A stretch of 31,116 nt of DNA from JBGSWL01 sp041752455 (GTDB lineage: Bacteria; Pseudomonadota; Alphaproteobacteria; Rhizobiales; Rhizobiaceae). A model generated the notes under the pieces. The model made no database searches. It was not told the DNA's origin and saw only the letters and a list, made by a program, of their open reading frames with translations. The translations under genes were made by a program, and so were the position numbers. The stretch lies in assembly GCA_041752455.1 (NCBI GenBank), contig JBGSWL010000108.1:1-31116 (forward strand), in the 5' to 3' direction. Shown here one piece after another: positions 1 through 8,442 of the stretch (positions within the stretch are counted from its first letter, which is position 1; every line of letters starts with the position of its first letter).

Positions 1-1242
1 GTGGGCGATCTCGCAGCCAAGCAGGATTGCGGTGCGGCGCGGGCGTTCGTGAAAGGCGCCCTGCGGGCCTTCCAGCGTGCGCGCGATCACCAGAAACTCG
101 GCGCCGTCCGGCATCTGCACGGCCTCGACAAGAATATGGCCCGGCTGCGCAAAAGCCTCATGCACCGGCAGCTTCGGGCACGAACCGCCGAAGCGCGCTT
201 GCGGATAGCCCCTCGCGCCGGCGCGGCGGAACCGGTTGCCGGCCTGGTCGACCTCCAGCATGAAGAACGGAATGCCGGCTGCGCCACGCCGTTGCAGCAT
301 TGTCAGGCGGTTGGCCGCCTGCTCGAACGATACGCCAAAGCGCTGCTTGAGCACGTCGATATCGTATCGGGCGCGGTTGCAGACGGCGAGAAACGCGTCA
401 TACGGCATCATCAGCGCGTGGGCCGCATAGCGCGCCATTTCGAAGCGCACGATCCGCTGGGCCTCTGCGGTTGACAGCTTCAGGTCCTCGATCTCGGCGG
501 TGATGGCAACCTGCATGCGGATGAGCGATGCCTCCATGGCGATCTCGCGCAACTGGTCGAACGGTGACAGGCGCTCCGAGATGAACAGCCGGTTGGAATG
601 GCGGTCATAGCGCCGCCGCCACGTCGGCATGGTCTCGACGGGAAGCGTGCGAACCGTGATGCCGTGGTCGGTACGCAGCCATGCCTTGAGCGCACCGGCC
701 AGATCATCGCCCGGTGAAATCAGCTTGAGAAAGCTTTCGGCCTCTTCCTCGATGCGCACGAAATGGTTGGCGCGCTTTTCCAGCGCGTCGCGCACCTCGT
801 CGAGCGGCAGCCGGGCGTTGGCGATGCTGGTCTGATGGCCCTCGCGCGCCAGAAGATCGGACAAATCGGTCAGCCGTTCCTGGCTTTCGCGGTAGGCGCG
901 ATACAGCTTCAGCAGCGCGGTGGCGACGTTCGGCGCGCCCTCCGAGATTTCCACCAGTTCCTGGTCGCCGGGAAGTTCGCCTGACAGAAGCGGATCGGCA
1001 AACATCTCCTTCAGTTGCGACAGTGAGGTTTCCCCCGCGCCCTGCAGCTCGTTGACATCGACCTTGTAGACCGAAGCGAGCTTGAGCAGGAGCTGGACGG
1101 TCAGCGGTCGCTGGTTGCGCTCAATGAGGTTGAGATAGCTCGGCGAAATGCCGAGGTCAGAGGCCATCGCCGTTTGCGTCAGGCCGCGCTGCGTGCGCAT
1201 GCGGCGGATGCGCGGGCCGGCAAAGATTTTCTGTTCAGCCAT
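1..1242 (-). CDS. XRE-family short-chain fatty acyl-CoA regulator (ScfR type), C-terminus cut by window edge
   Basis: Reading the minus strand from the ATG at 1242 gives 414 codons with no stop before the window edge, so the C-terminus is missing; the family is usually about 470 residues. Residues about 8-62 form a Cro/XRE helix-turn-helix (GLTQTAMASDLGISPSYLNL, then ERNQRPL). The middle region resembles the IrrE-like domain but shows no HExxH zinc motif. The last part matches the C-terminal ScfR domain, with pairs such as GIPFFMLEVDQAGNRFRR and CPKLPVHEAF. Known members (RamB, PccR) sense acyl-CoAs and control glyoxylate-cycle or propionyl-CoA genes. The target here is inferred: the gene is divergent from a small gene of unknown function, and no isocitrate lyase is present between them. 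Family assignment is confident; the effector is not. Confidence 0.88.
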   Translation of the reverse strand, partial: MAEQKIFAGPRIRRMRTQRGLTQTAMASDLGISPSYLNLIERNQRPLTVQLLLKLASVYKVDVNELQGAGETSLSQLKEMFADPLLSGELPGDQELVEISEGAPNVATALLKLYRAYRESQERLTDLSDLLAREGHQTSIANARLPLDEVRDALEKRANHFVRIEEEAESFLKLISPGDDLAGALKAWLRTDHGITVRTLPVETMPTWRRRYDRHSNRLFISERLSPFDQLREIAMEASLIRMQVAITAEIEDLKLSTAEAQRIVRFEMARYAAHALMMPYDAFLAVCNRARYDIDVLKQRFGVSFEQAANRLTMLQRRGAAGIPFFMLEVDQAGNRFRRAGARGYPQARFGGSCPKLPVHEAFAQPGHILVEAVQMPDGAEFLVIARTLEGPQGAFHERPRRTAILLGCEIAH

Positions 1243-1570
1243 GAGACAGCTCCCCTGCCCCATATTTTACAAAGTTCACAAGTTGACACAAGGCCTTGTA
1301 TTGGCTTCGACCGAACCACTTCGTCGGCAACCTTAACGGTCGATTTGACTGGAAACATTGATGTATCGCAGCGTATGGTCCTCAGGATAAAGGATCACGC
1401 AGCCCTGTCGCGGGCCTGTCACAGCCGGAATTCGTCGGAGGTTTACAGTTCGTGACAATGGCTTGAAGTGATCCGACGAAAACGTCCGACAAAAGCTGCG
1501 GTGGACTTTTTTCCATGGCAGCGCCAAAGAGTGCCCAACGCGCCAGCGAACCACGACGGAGAAACAACAG
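1243..1570. promoter_or_regulatory. Divergent intergenic region with candidate operators
   Basis: This 328-bp stretch contains no convincing gene. Near the regulator start lie three imperfect tandem copies of a TT(N)ACAA(A/G)G-like word: TTTACAAAG at 1266-1274, TTCACAAG at 1275-1282 and TTGACACAAGG at 1283-1293. The last overlaps a perfect 12-bp palindrome, ACAAGGCCTTGT, at 1288-1299. RamB/PccR regulators are described as binding TTTGCAAA-type words, so these are candidate autoregulatory sites. A 9-bp inverted repeat, TTCGTCGGA (1431-1439) and TCCGACGAA (1472-1480), lies closer to the small gene. A Shine-Dalgarno GGAG at 1558-1561 serves that gene. The role of each element is inference. Confidence 0.4.
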
Positions 1571-1819
1571 ATGACCAGCCACGAACGCCCGAAGACCCAC
1601 GTGAAAGAACGCGCTGAAGAGCAGTCGTCCTCGATGGGCGCCGACCAGCAGACCGCCATCCGCATGCTCGCGAACGATCTGCATCGCCTGAACCAGTCGG
1701 TCATGAAATGCGTCGAATCTGGCGTTTCGGTCGAACTGGTCCGCTCGGCCCGCCACCATGGTGGCGACGGCAACTGGGGCGACTTGCTTATCCCGGTCAT
1801 CGTCACACAAGGGCGCTGA
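1571..1819 (+). CDS. Small conserved-looking hypothetical protein, 82 aa
   Basis: ATG at 1571 follows GGAG at 1558-1561 with a 9-nt spacer, and the frame runs cleanly to a TGA at 1817-1819. The product is soluble-looking, with no signal peptide or membrane segment. It has a charged N-terminus, a helical middle (DQQTAIRMLANDLHRLNQSV) and a C-terminal half with a distinctive SARHHGGDGNWGDLLIPVIV stretch that looks conserved rather than random. I do not recognise a named domain. It starts a plus-strand run: the next gene begins 37 nt downstream, so cotranscription with the ketoacyl-ACP synthase is possible. It faces the ScfR-type regulator, which may control it. Function unknown. Confidence 0.7.
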   Translation: MTSHERPKTHVKERAEEQSSSMGADQQTAIRMLANDLHRLNQSVMKCVESGVSVELVRSARHHGGDGNWGDLLIPVIVTQGR

Positions 1820-1856
1820 ACCTGACAATCGGGTTCTTGTCGCAAGGATCGCGCCC

Positions 1857-2984
1857 ATGACGATGAAGACGGGTGCTGCCATCACCGGGACCGGCGTCTT
1901 CACGCCGGCCCAATCCATTTCGAATGACGAACTGGTTGCGGCGTTCAATGCGTGGGCCGACAAGCAGAATGCGGCCAATGCGGAAGCGATTGCCCGCGGC
2001 GATGCGCACGCCATCACGCACTCCTCGTCCGAGTTCATTGTCAAGGCGTCGGGAATCCACAGTCGCTTCGTGCTGGACAAGACCGGCGTCCTCGATCCGT
2101 CGATCATGCATCCGGTTCTGCCTGCGCGCACGGACGAAGACCTTTCCGTCATGGCTGAAATGGCGGTCGATGCGGCCGGCAAGGCGCTGGCACAAGCCGG
2201 GCGCGCTGTCTCCGAGATCGACGGTGTGATCTGCGCCGCCTCCAATCATGAACGCGCCTATCCGGCGATTGCGATCGAGGTGCAGCAGGCGCTTGGCATT
2301 GGCGGCTTTGCCTTCGACATGAACGTCGCCTGCTCGTCAGCGACTTTTGCAATCCAGACCGCTGCCGACATGATCCGCGCAGGGTCTGCCCGCGCCTTGC
2401 TCATCGTCAATCCGGAGATCTGCTCGGCGCATCTGGAATGGCGTGACCGGGATTGTCATTTCATCTTCGGCGATGTCTGCACGGCCATGATCATCGAGCG
2501 GCTTGATCAGGCGACCGGCGGCTACGAGATCATTTCGACGCGGTTGATCACCCAGTTTTCCAACAACATCCGCAACAACAACGGTTTCCTGCGGCGCACC
2601 CGCGAAGGCCACATGGATGACCGGCGCGACATGCTGTTCCGTCAAGAGGGCCGCAAGGTCTTCCGCGAAGTTGTGCCGATGGTCGCCGATCTCATCACCG
2701 TCCATCTTGCCGACAACAGAATTTCGGCGGACGACCTGAAGCGCCTCTGGCTGCATCAGGCCAACAAGACGATGAACGACTTCATCGGCGAAAAAGTGCT
2801 CGGCCGCCAACCGACGCCGACCGAGCAGCCGAACATCCTGCAGGACTATGCCAATACGTCGTCGGCCGGTTCGATCATCGCGTTCTCCAAGCACAACAGT
2901 GATCTCGCGCCGGGTGACCTCGGCGTGATCTGTTCGTTTGGCGCCGGATACAGTGCCGGATCGGTAATTGTCCGGCGGTTGTGA
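1857..2984 (+). CDS. 3-oxoacyl-ACP synthase III-like protein (FabH family, KAS III fold)
   Basis: The 375-residue product has a thiolase fold with the KAS III catalytic triad: Cys159 (NVACSSATF), His300 (LWLHQANKTMN) and Asn333 (YANTSSAGS). A C-terminal glycine-rich FGAGYSAGSV loop is also present. Such enzymes condense an acyl-CoA or acyl thioester with malonyl-ACP to start fatty acid or polyketide chains. It is about 55 residues longer than E. coli FabH, mostly from an N-terminal insertion (about residues 22-90), so it may be a specialised paralogue rather than the housekeeping FabH. Start: ATG 1857 lies 8 nt after AAGGA (1844-1848), whereas the in-frame upstream extension overlaps the previous gene and the ATG at 1863 is too far from the ribosome site. 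The ATP-grasp gene follows after 86 nt. Confidence 0.88.
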   Translation: MTMKTGAAITGTGVFTPAQSISNDELVAAFNAWADKQNAANAEAIARGDAHAITHSSSEFIVKASGIHSRFVLDKTGVLDPSIMHPVLPARTDEDLSVMAEMAVDAAGKALAQAGRAVSEIDGVICAASNHERAYPAIAIEVQQALGIGGFAFDMNVACSSATFAIQTAADMIRAGSARALLIVNPEICSAHLEWRDRDCHFIFGDVCTAMIIERLDQATGGYEIISTRLITQFSNNIRNNNGFLRRTREGHMDDRRDMLFRQEGRKVFREVVPMVADLITVHLADNRISADDLKRLWLHQANKTMNDFIGEKVLGRQPTPTEQPNILQDYANTSSAGSIIAFSKHNSDLAPGDLGVICSFGAGYSAGSVIVRRL

Positions 2985-3070
2985 CGCGCCCAAATTTCGG
3001 GCTGCAACTGCCTGAATTTTCATCGTGCCTGCGGATTGCGCAGTGATGCCAAAGGGGTAATCTCCCACTC

Positions 3071-4510
3071 ATGGATGCGGGCAAGGCCGACAAAGGCCCC
3101 TTTGACGAAATGACGGGTTTTGGCGACGGCGTGCGCTCGCCTTGGCACGCTTACCAGAACTGGCTTGATTCCGAAGACCCTGCCCGGCTGAAGACGAAGG
3201 CGCAGGAAGCCGAAGGTTTCTTCCGCCGGACCGGCATTACGTTCAATGTCTATGGCGACACCCAGTCGACAGAACGGTTGATCCCGTTCGATGTGGTTCC
3301 GCGGATCATTTCCGGCGCCGAATGGGCGCGCGTGACGCGCGGCATCGAGCAGCGGGTGCGGGCCATCAACGCATTCCTGCATGACATCTACCATCGCCAG
3401 GAAATCCTGCGGGCGGGCCGCATTCCGGTCGAACTGATCGCCCGCAACGAGGCGTTCCTGCCGAAAATGATCGGCGTCACGCCGCCCGGTCAGGTCTATA
3501 CCCATATCGTCGGCACCGATCTCGTGCGCACGGACGAGCACGAGTTCTACGTTCTGGAAGACAATGCGCGTACGCCATCGGGCGTCTCCTACATGCTGGA
3601 GAACCGGGAAACGATGTTGCAGATGTTCCCGGAACTGTTCTCGAAAGTCCGGGTGCGACCGGTTTCCGACTATCCCAAGGATCTGCGGCGGTCGCTGGCG
3701 GCTTGCGCGCCACCAAAGGGCAACCGTGCGGCACCGGTGATCGCTGTCCTGACAGCCGGCATCCACAACTCGGCCTATTACGAACACGCCTTCCTTGCCG
3801 ACCAGATGGGGGCCGAACTGGTCGAAGGCCATGATTTGCGGGTCGTCGATGGCCGGATCGCGATGCGCACCACGCGCGGCTATCAACCGGTCGATGTGAT
3901 CTACCGGCGCGTCGATGACGAGTATCTCGATCCCTTGAACTTCCGGCCCGATTCCATGCTCGGGGTTCCGGGCATTCTCGACGTCTACCGTGCGGGCGGG
4001 ATCACGATTGCCAATGCGCCCGGCACCGGCATTGCCGATGACAAGGCGATCTATTCCTACATGCCGGACATCGTCGAATTCTACACCGGCGAAAAGGCGA
4101 TCCTCAAGAACGTTCCGACCTGGCGCTGTTCGGAGAAAAGTTCGCTTGCCTATGTGCTCGACAACCTTTGCGATCTCGTCGTCAAGGAAGTGCACGGCTC
4201 GGGCGGTTACGGCATGCTGGTCGGTCCGGCGGCTTCGAAAAAGGAACTCGCCGAGTTCCGCAAGAAGCTTGAGTCACGACCTTCCAACTACATCGCCCAG
4301 CCGACGCTAGCGCTCTCCACCGTGCCGATCCTGACCAAGGCGGGGCTTGCGCCACGCCATGTGGACCTGCGTCCCTTCGTGCTGATGTCGCCGAACGGCA
4401 TCACCATCACGCCCGGCGGCCTGACCCGCGTCGCACTGAAACGCGGCTCGTTGGTCGTCAATTCCAGCCAGGGCGGCGGCACCAAGGACACTTGGGTGCT
4501 CGACGAATGA
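3071..4510 (+). CDS. Circularly permuted type 2 ATP-grasp protein (peptide ligase-like)
   Basis: A 479-residue protein of the circularly permuted ATP-grasp family (DUF404/DUF407 in older annotation). Visible family features are the N-terminal FDEM near residue 11, EFYVLEDNARTPSGVSYML, an aspartate-rich YRRVDDEYLDPL, GTGIADDKAIYSYMP, KEVHGSGGYGM (a glycine-rich nucleotide loop) and DLRPFVL near the C-terminus. ATP-grasp enzymes of this type are thought to form amide bonds via acyl phosphates; the substrate is unknown. The start at 3071 keeps the FDEM segment, though the upstream GGGG (3054-3057) is rather distant at 13 nt. It is the first of four closely spaced genes (33, 30 and 33 nt gaps) that recur together in many bacteria, so it is very probably translated from the same message as the alpha-E protein, transglutaminase and Anbu. 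Confidence 0.93.
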   Translation: MDAGKADKGPFDEMTGFGDGVRSPWHAYQNWLDSEDPARLKTKAQEAEGFFRRTGITFNVYGDTQSTERLIPFDVVPRIISGAEWARVTRGIEQRVRAINAFLHDIYHRQEILRAGRIPVELIARNEAFLPKMIGVTPPGQVYTHIVGTDLVRTDEHEFYVLEDNARTPSGVSYMLENRETMLQMFPELFSKVRVRPVSDYPKDLRRSLAACAPPKGNRAAPVIAVLTAGIHNSAYYEHAFLADQMGAELVEGHDLRVVDGRIAMRTTRGYQPVDVIYRRVDDEYLDPLNFRPDSMLGVPGILDVYRAGGITIANAPGTGIADDKAIYSYMPDIVEFYTGEKAILKNVPTWRCSEKSSLAYVLDNLCDLVVKEVHGSGGYGMLVGPAASKKELAEFRKKLESRPSNYIAQPTLALSTVPILTKAGLAPRHVDLRPFVLMSPNGITITPGGLTRVALKRGSLVVNSSQGGGTKDTWVLDE

Positions 4511-4543
4511 TGCGCGGATTGACGACGGCGGAAGGGGCGATCG

Positions 4544-5485
4544 ATGCTCGGTAAGACCGCAGGCGGCCTGTTCTGGATGTTCCGCTATCTTGAACGGGCG
4601 GAGAACACCGCGCGGCTTGTCGATGCGGGCTTTCGCATCGCGCTGACGCGCTCGACATCTGCCGACAAGGAATGGGAATCGGTCATCTCGACGGCTGGTG
4701 TCCTTGAGCCCTATCTCGAACGGCACGGCGTGATCGAAGCGTCGGCCGTGGTCGATTTCCTGCTGCGCGACCGGTCCAATCCGTCGAGCGTCCTGTCGGT
4801 CATCTCGCTCGCGCGCGACAATGCCCGCGTGGTGCGCACGGCTCTGACCCGAGAGGTCTGGGAAGCGGTCAATGACAGCTGGCTGACCTTGAAGGATGCC
4901 CTTGCCCGGCCGGTTCGCGAACGTGACCTGCCCGAAATGCTGGCGCTGATCCGGCAGAAGAGTGCGCTGGTGCGCGGCGCGCTGCACGGGACGATGCTGC
5001 GCAATGACATCTACGACTTTTCGCGCCTTGGCACGTTCATCGAACGGGCTGACAACACGGCGCGCATCCTTGATGTCAAATACTATGTGCTGCTGCCGTC
5101 CCTCTCGTTTGTCGGCTCGTCGCTCGACAATGTGCAGTGGGAAACGATCCTGCGCTCGGTGTCGGCGCACTCGTCCTATCGCTGGGTCAGCCAAGGCGAC
5201 ATGACACCGCGCGGTATTGCGGATTTTCTCATCCTCGATCGCCGGCTGCCGCGTTCGCTGGCGTTTTGTTACGCAAAAATCTGCGACAATCTTGGCTATC
5301 TGGAAGCGGAGATGGCCAAGCCCTCCGATTCGATGGCGATGGCCAATGCCTGTTATCTGGCGCTGACCAGCAGGACGATCGACGACATCTTCGACACGGG
5401 CCTGCACGAATACATCGTCGATTTCATCGCCGCCAATCTGGCGCTGGGTGCGCAGATCGAGCGCGACTACCGGTTTTATGATTGA
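4544..5485 (+). CDS. Alpha-E domain-containing protein
   Basis: A 313-residue, predominantly helical protein of the alpha-E family (PF04168; DUF403). The diagnostic N-terminus is present (MLGKTAGGLFWMFRYLERAE, followed by NTARL), and a matching internal ERADNTARILD segment lies near residue 170, a partial internal symmetry typical of the family. No catalytic motif is recognised. The family occurs almost always beside circularly permuted ATP-grasp and transglutaminase genes and is predicted to act with them as a partner subunit or substrate-handling protein. GGAAGGGG ending about 6 nt before the ATG at 4544 is a strong ribosome site. The function is inferred from context only. Confidence 0.94.
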   Translation: MLGKTAGGLFWMFRYLERAENTARLVDAGFRIALTRSTSADKEWESVISTAGVLEPYLERHGVIEASAVVDFLLRDRSNPSSVLSVISLARDNARVVRTALTREVWEAVNDSWLTLKDALARPVRERDLPEMLALIRQKSALVRGALHGTMLRNDIYDFSRLGTFIERADNTARILDVKYYVLLPSLSFVGSSLDNVQWETILRSVSAHSSYRWVSQGDMTPRGIADFLILDRRLPRSLAFCYAKICDNLGYLEAEMAKPSDSMAMANACYLALTSRTIDDIFDTGLHEYIVDFIAANLALGAQIERDYRFYD

Positions 5486-5515
5486 GAGCCGCGCGATGAC
5501 CCAAGGGAGAGTGCC

Positions 5516-6319
5516 ATGCGGCTGACGATCTCGCACACGACCCGCTATCACTTCGAGCACGCGCCGTTTCGCGTGCTGCAACAATTGCGGCTGACGCCGA
5601 AATCGCGCGCCGGCCAGACGGTTTTGTCGTGGAATACCGAGATCACCGGCGGACGCAAGGAAGTCAGCTATGACGACCAGCACAACAACCACGTGGATCT
5701 CGTCACCTTCGAGCAGGAGGCGCGCGAGATCACCATCCGCTCGTTTGGCGAGGTGGAGAGCCTCAACGAGACCGGAGTGATCGGTGCCCATGGCGGTTTT
5801 GCGCCGCTCTGGTATTTCAAGCGCCAGACCGACCTGACGCGGGCCGGGCCGACGATCAAGCGTATCGCCCGCGAGATCGGCGGAGCGGGAACAACCGACG
5901 ACATCGCCAATCTTCATGTGCTGGTCGATGCCATCCGCGCCGCTGTCGTCTACGACACCAGCGCAACCAATTCCGATACGACGGCCGAACAGGCGGCGGA
6001 GGCCGGGGTCGGCGTCTGCCAGGATCACACCCACATCTTCCTGTCGGCGGCCAGGATCGCCGGCTATCCGGCGCGGTATGTCTCAGGCTACCTGATGATG
6101 AACGACCGGATAGACCAGGAGGCCATGCATGCTTGGGCGGAAGCCCATGTGGACGGTCTCGGTTGGGTCGGCTTTGATGTTTCCAACCTCATTTCGCCGG
6201 ACCCGCGCTATGTGCGCGTGGCGACCGGGCTGGACTATTCGGAGGCGGCGCCAGTTTTCGGCATCCGGCAGGGGAAAGGCGAGGAGGAGATGGTTGTCTC
6301 GCTGCAGGTCCAGCAATAG
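5516..6319 (+). CDS. Transglutaminase-like cysteine protease family protein
   Basis: A 267-residue protein with an N-terminal beta-rich bacterial transglutaminase-associated domain (about 1-85) and a transglutaminase core (about 110-225). The catalytic triad is visible as Cys168 (GVGVCQDHTH), His205 (MHAWAEA) and Asp221 (GWVGFDVSN). In bacteria this fold more often hydrolyses peptide or isopeptide bonds than crosslinks proteins, so a deconjugating or peptidase role beside the ATP-grasp ligase is a reasonable inference. No signal peptide is seen, so it should be cytoplasmic like its partners. A strong AGGGAG site precedes the ATG at 5516. The 30-nt gap to the alpha-E gene supports one operon. 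Confidence 0.94.
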   Translation: MRLTISHTTRYHFEHAPFRVLQQLRLTPKSRAGQTVLSWNTEITGGRKEVSYDDQHNNHVDLVTFEQEAREITIRSFGEVESLNETGVIGAHGGFAPLWYFKRQTDLTRAGPTIKRIAREIGGAGTTDDIANLHVLVDAIRAAVVYDTSATNSDTTAEQAAEAGVGVCQDHTHIFLSAARIAGYPARYVSGYLMMNDRIDQEAMHAWAEAHVDGLGWVGFDVSNLISPDPRYVRVATGLDYSEAAPVFGIRQGKGEEEMVVSLQVQQ

Positions 6320-6352
6320 GCTGCGCGCCGGATACGCCTCGGGAATCGCAAC

Positions 6353-7093
6353 ATGACCTATTGCATCGGCCTCACACTGGAGCGGGGCATCGTTTTCATG
6401 TCGGACACGCGCACCAATGCCGGGGTCGACAATGTCTCCACGTTCAAAAAGATGTTCACTTGGCAGAACCCCGGCGAGCGGGCGATCTTCATCATGACCG
6501 CCGGCAATCTGGCGACCACGCAGTCTGTCGTCAGCCTGCTCGACGAGCGCTCCAAGGCGCCGAAAAAGCGCAACCCGACCATACTCAAGCTGCCTTCGAT
6601 GTTCGAAGTGGCGCGACTTGTCGGCGACACTTTGCGGGAAGTGATCCAGACTCATGCACAGACCGGCCAGAAGGCGGATTCGTCGTTCAACGCGACACTG
6701 ATTGTCGGCGGGCAGATCAAGGGATCCGAGCCTCGGCTGTTCATGGTCTATCCGGAGGGCAACTTCATCGAAGCCGGTGGTGACACGCCATTCTTCCAGA
6801 TCGGCGAGACCAAATATGGCCGTCCGATCATGGTTCGGGCCTACGACCCGAAAATGGGCTTCGAGGATGCCATCAAGCTCATGCTTGTCTCGTTTGACTC
6901 CACGATCAAGGCAAACCTGTCGGTCGGCCTTCCGCTCGACTACCTGACCTATGAGCGCGACACCTACAGGATCGGTACCCACGGTCGGATCGATCGTGAT
7001 GATCTCTATTACAAGACCATCTCGGACGGGTGGAGCGAGGCGTTGCGCAATGCTTTCCATTCTTTGCCGCCGTTTTCGTTTCCCACCCGTTGA
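6353..7093 (+). CDS. Anbu, proteasome/HslV-related peptidase
   Basis: A 246-residue protein of the Ntn-hydrolase proteasome family, Anbu subgroup. Removal of Met1 would expose Thr2 as the N-terminal nucleophile (MTYCIGLTLERGIVFMSDTR). Asp18 and Lys32 or Lys33 (STFKKMF) occupy the places of the supporting catalytic Asp and Lys of proteasome beta subunits. Published Anbu structures form open helical rings rather than closed barrels, and no ATPase partner or natural substrate is firmly known. GGGAA at 6341-6345 with a 7-nt spacer supports this start. It is the last gene of the four-gene set, after which there is a 144-nt gap before livK. Family certain, function open. Confidence 0.93.
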   Translation: MTYCIGLTLERGIVFMSDTRTNAGVDNVSTFKKMFTWQNPGERAIFIMTAGNLATTQSVVSLLDERSKAPKKRNPTILKLPSMFEVARLVGDTLREVIQTHAQTGQKADSSFNATLIVGGQIKGSEPRLFMVYPEGNFIEAGGDTPFFQIGETKYGRPIMVRAYDPKMGFEDAIKLMLVSFDSTIKANLSVGLPLDYLTYERDTYRIGTHGRIDRDDLYYKTISDGWSEALRNAFHSLPPFSFPTR

Positions 7094-7130
7094 AGCAGGA
7101 CCGCCACTAACCATTGATTCACCGTTACGC

Positions 7131-7159
7131 TTGTCATCGCATGGGCATTCGGCTTAATT
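7131..7159 (+). promoter_or_regulatory. Candidate promoter for the livK-like gene
   Basis: TTGTCA (7131-7136) is separated by 17 nt from TTAATT (7154-7159). The -35 is close to the housekeeping sigma consensus and the -10 is weak. This would give a GC-rich leader of about 70 nt before AGGGAG (7221-7226) and the ATG at 7238. The call rests on spacing and partial consensus only. Confidence 0.3.
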
Positions 7160-7237
7160 CAGGGGACGGAGGGCCGCATCCGCGGGCGCATTGGCGCGCG
7201 CCGGCCCGAAGGTGTTCAACAGGGAGTTTTATCCACC

Positions 7238-8419
7238 ATGAAGAAACTGTTTCTTGCCGCTGTCAGCGTCATCGCACTCAGCGCCGCAGCACAGGCCGAA
7301 GTGAAGATGGGCGTCATCCTCGGCTTTACCGGCCCGATTGAATCGCTGACGCCAGACATGGCGGCCGGCGCCGAAATGGCGATGAAGGAAGCCAGCGACT
7401 CTGGCAAGTTCCTCGGCGGCGAAACCATCACCTCGGTTCGCGCTGATTCGACCTGCACCGATGCGGCTGCCGCCACGGCCGCTGCCGAACGTCTGATCAC
7501 CTCCGACAACGTCGTGTCCATCATGGGCGCCGACTGCTCGGGCGTGACCACGGCCATTGCCAACAATGCCGGTATCCCCAACGGTGTCGTCATGATCTCG
7601 CCGTCGGCCACTTCGCCGGCGCTGACCACCATCGACGACAAGGGCCTGTTCTTCCGCACCGCGCCGTCGGACGCCCGTCAGGGTGAAGTCCTCGCCGACG
7701 TGATCCTCGAAGCCGGCATCAAGAACGTTGCCGTCACCTTCACCAACAACGACTACGGCAAGGGCTTTGCAGACGCCTTCACCGCAGCCTTCACCGGCAA
7801 GGGCGGCACCGTGACCATCACTGCAGCACATGAAGACGGCAAGGGCGACTATGCGGCTGAAGTCGGAGCACTTGCCTCGGCCGGCGGCGATGCACTCGTC
7901 GTGCTCGGCTATGTCGACCAGGGCGGCCGTGGCATCATGCAGGGCGCCATCGATGCCGGCGCCTTCAAATCCTTCGCTCTCGGCGATGGCATGATCGGCG
8001 ACTCGCTCCTGACGATTGCCGGTCTTGATACCGCAACCGTGATCGGCACCGTGCCGGGCGCAGAAGGCGCAAACGTCGACAACTTCAACGCCATGTTCAA
8101 GGCTTCTGCCGGCGAAGGCTCCGGCCCGTATCGCGGTGAATCCTACGACGCTGCTGCGCTGATGATCCTTGCCATGCAGAAGGCCGGCGCTGCCGACCGT
8201 GCCGGCATCGCAGCCAACGTCATGGACATTGCCAACGCACCGGGCGAACCGATCGGCCCGGGCGAACTCGCCAAGGCTCTGGAACTCGTCGCTGCCGGCA
8301 CTGACATCGACTATGTCGGCGCAACCAATGTCGAGTTCACGGATGTCGGCGAAGCCGCCGGCTCCTACAAGGAACTGAAGATCGACGGCGGCAAGTGGAC
8401 CACCGTCAAGATCCGCTGA
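7238..8419 (+). CDS. Branched-chain amino acid-type ABC transporter substrate-binding protein (LivK-like)
   Basis: A 393-residue periplasmic binding protein (Peripla_BP_6 type). Residues 1-20 are a classic Sec signal peptide ending in AQA, with the mature protein starting EVKMGVILGF. The chain continues with the two-lobe type I fold (GAEMAMKEAS, SIMGADCSGVTTAIANN, TFTNNDYGKGFADAF, RGESYDAAALMILAM). Such proteins capture branched-chain amino acids or related ligands and deliver them to LivHM. Codon use here is strongly biased towards C-ending codons, suggesting high expression. A strong terminator follows directly, so the gene is probably a single transcription unit. The likely membrane partners are livM, livH, livF and livG at 11168-15164 on the other strand. 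The exact ligand cannot be told from sequence alone. Confidence 0.92.
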   Translation: MKKLFLAAVSVIALSAAAQAEVKMGVILGFTGPIESLTPDMAAGAEMAMKEASDSGKFLGGETITSVRADSTCTDAAAATAAAERLITSDNVVSIMGADCSGVTTAIANNAGIPNGVVMISPSATSPALTTIDDKGLFFRTAPSDARQGEVLADVILEAGIKNVAVTFTNNDYGKGFADAFTAAFTGKGGTVTITAAHEDGKGDYAAEVGALASAGGDALVVLGYVDQGGRGIMQGAIDAGAFKSFALGDGMIGDSLLTIAGLDTATVIGTVPGAEGANVDNFNAMFKASAGEGSGPYRGESYDAAALMILAMQKAGAADRAGIAANVMDIANAPGEPIGPGELAKALELVAAGTDIDYVGATNVEFTDVGEAAGSYKELKIDGGKWTTVKIR

Positions 8420-8442
8420 TCCATCGCTGATCTGGTCAAGAC

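Noticed and set aside
1243..1570. Possible remnant of an isocitrate lyase gene, which I recalled near ScfR-type regulators in relatives
   Set aside because: I see no frame or motif of isocitrate lyase in these 328 bases, so nothing in the sequence supports a deletion scar.
4307..6034. A 575-residue open frame antisense to the alpha-E and transglutaminase genes
   Set aside because: It mirrors the codon bias of well-identified genes on the plus strand, has no recognisable domain, and has a Arg/Asp/His-rich composition typical of antisense frames in GC-rich genomes.
7171..7207. GGGCCG/CGGCCC pairing in the livK leader
   Set aside because: It is a 6-bp stem with a 25-nt GC-rich loop, which is easily found by chance in sequence of this composition.
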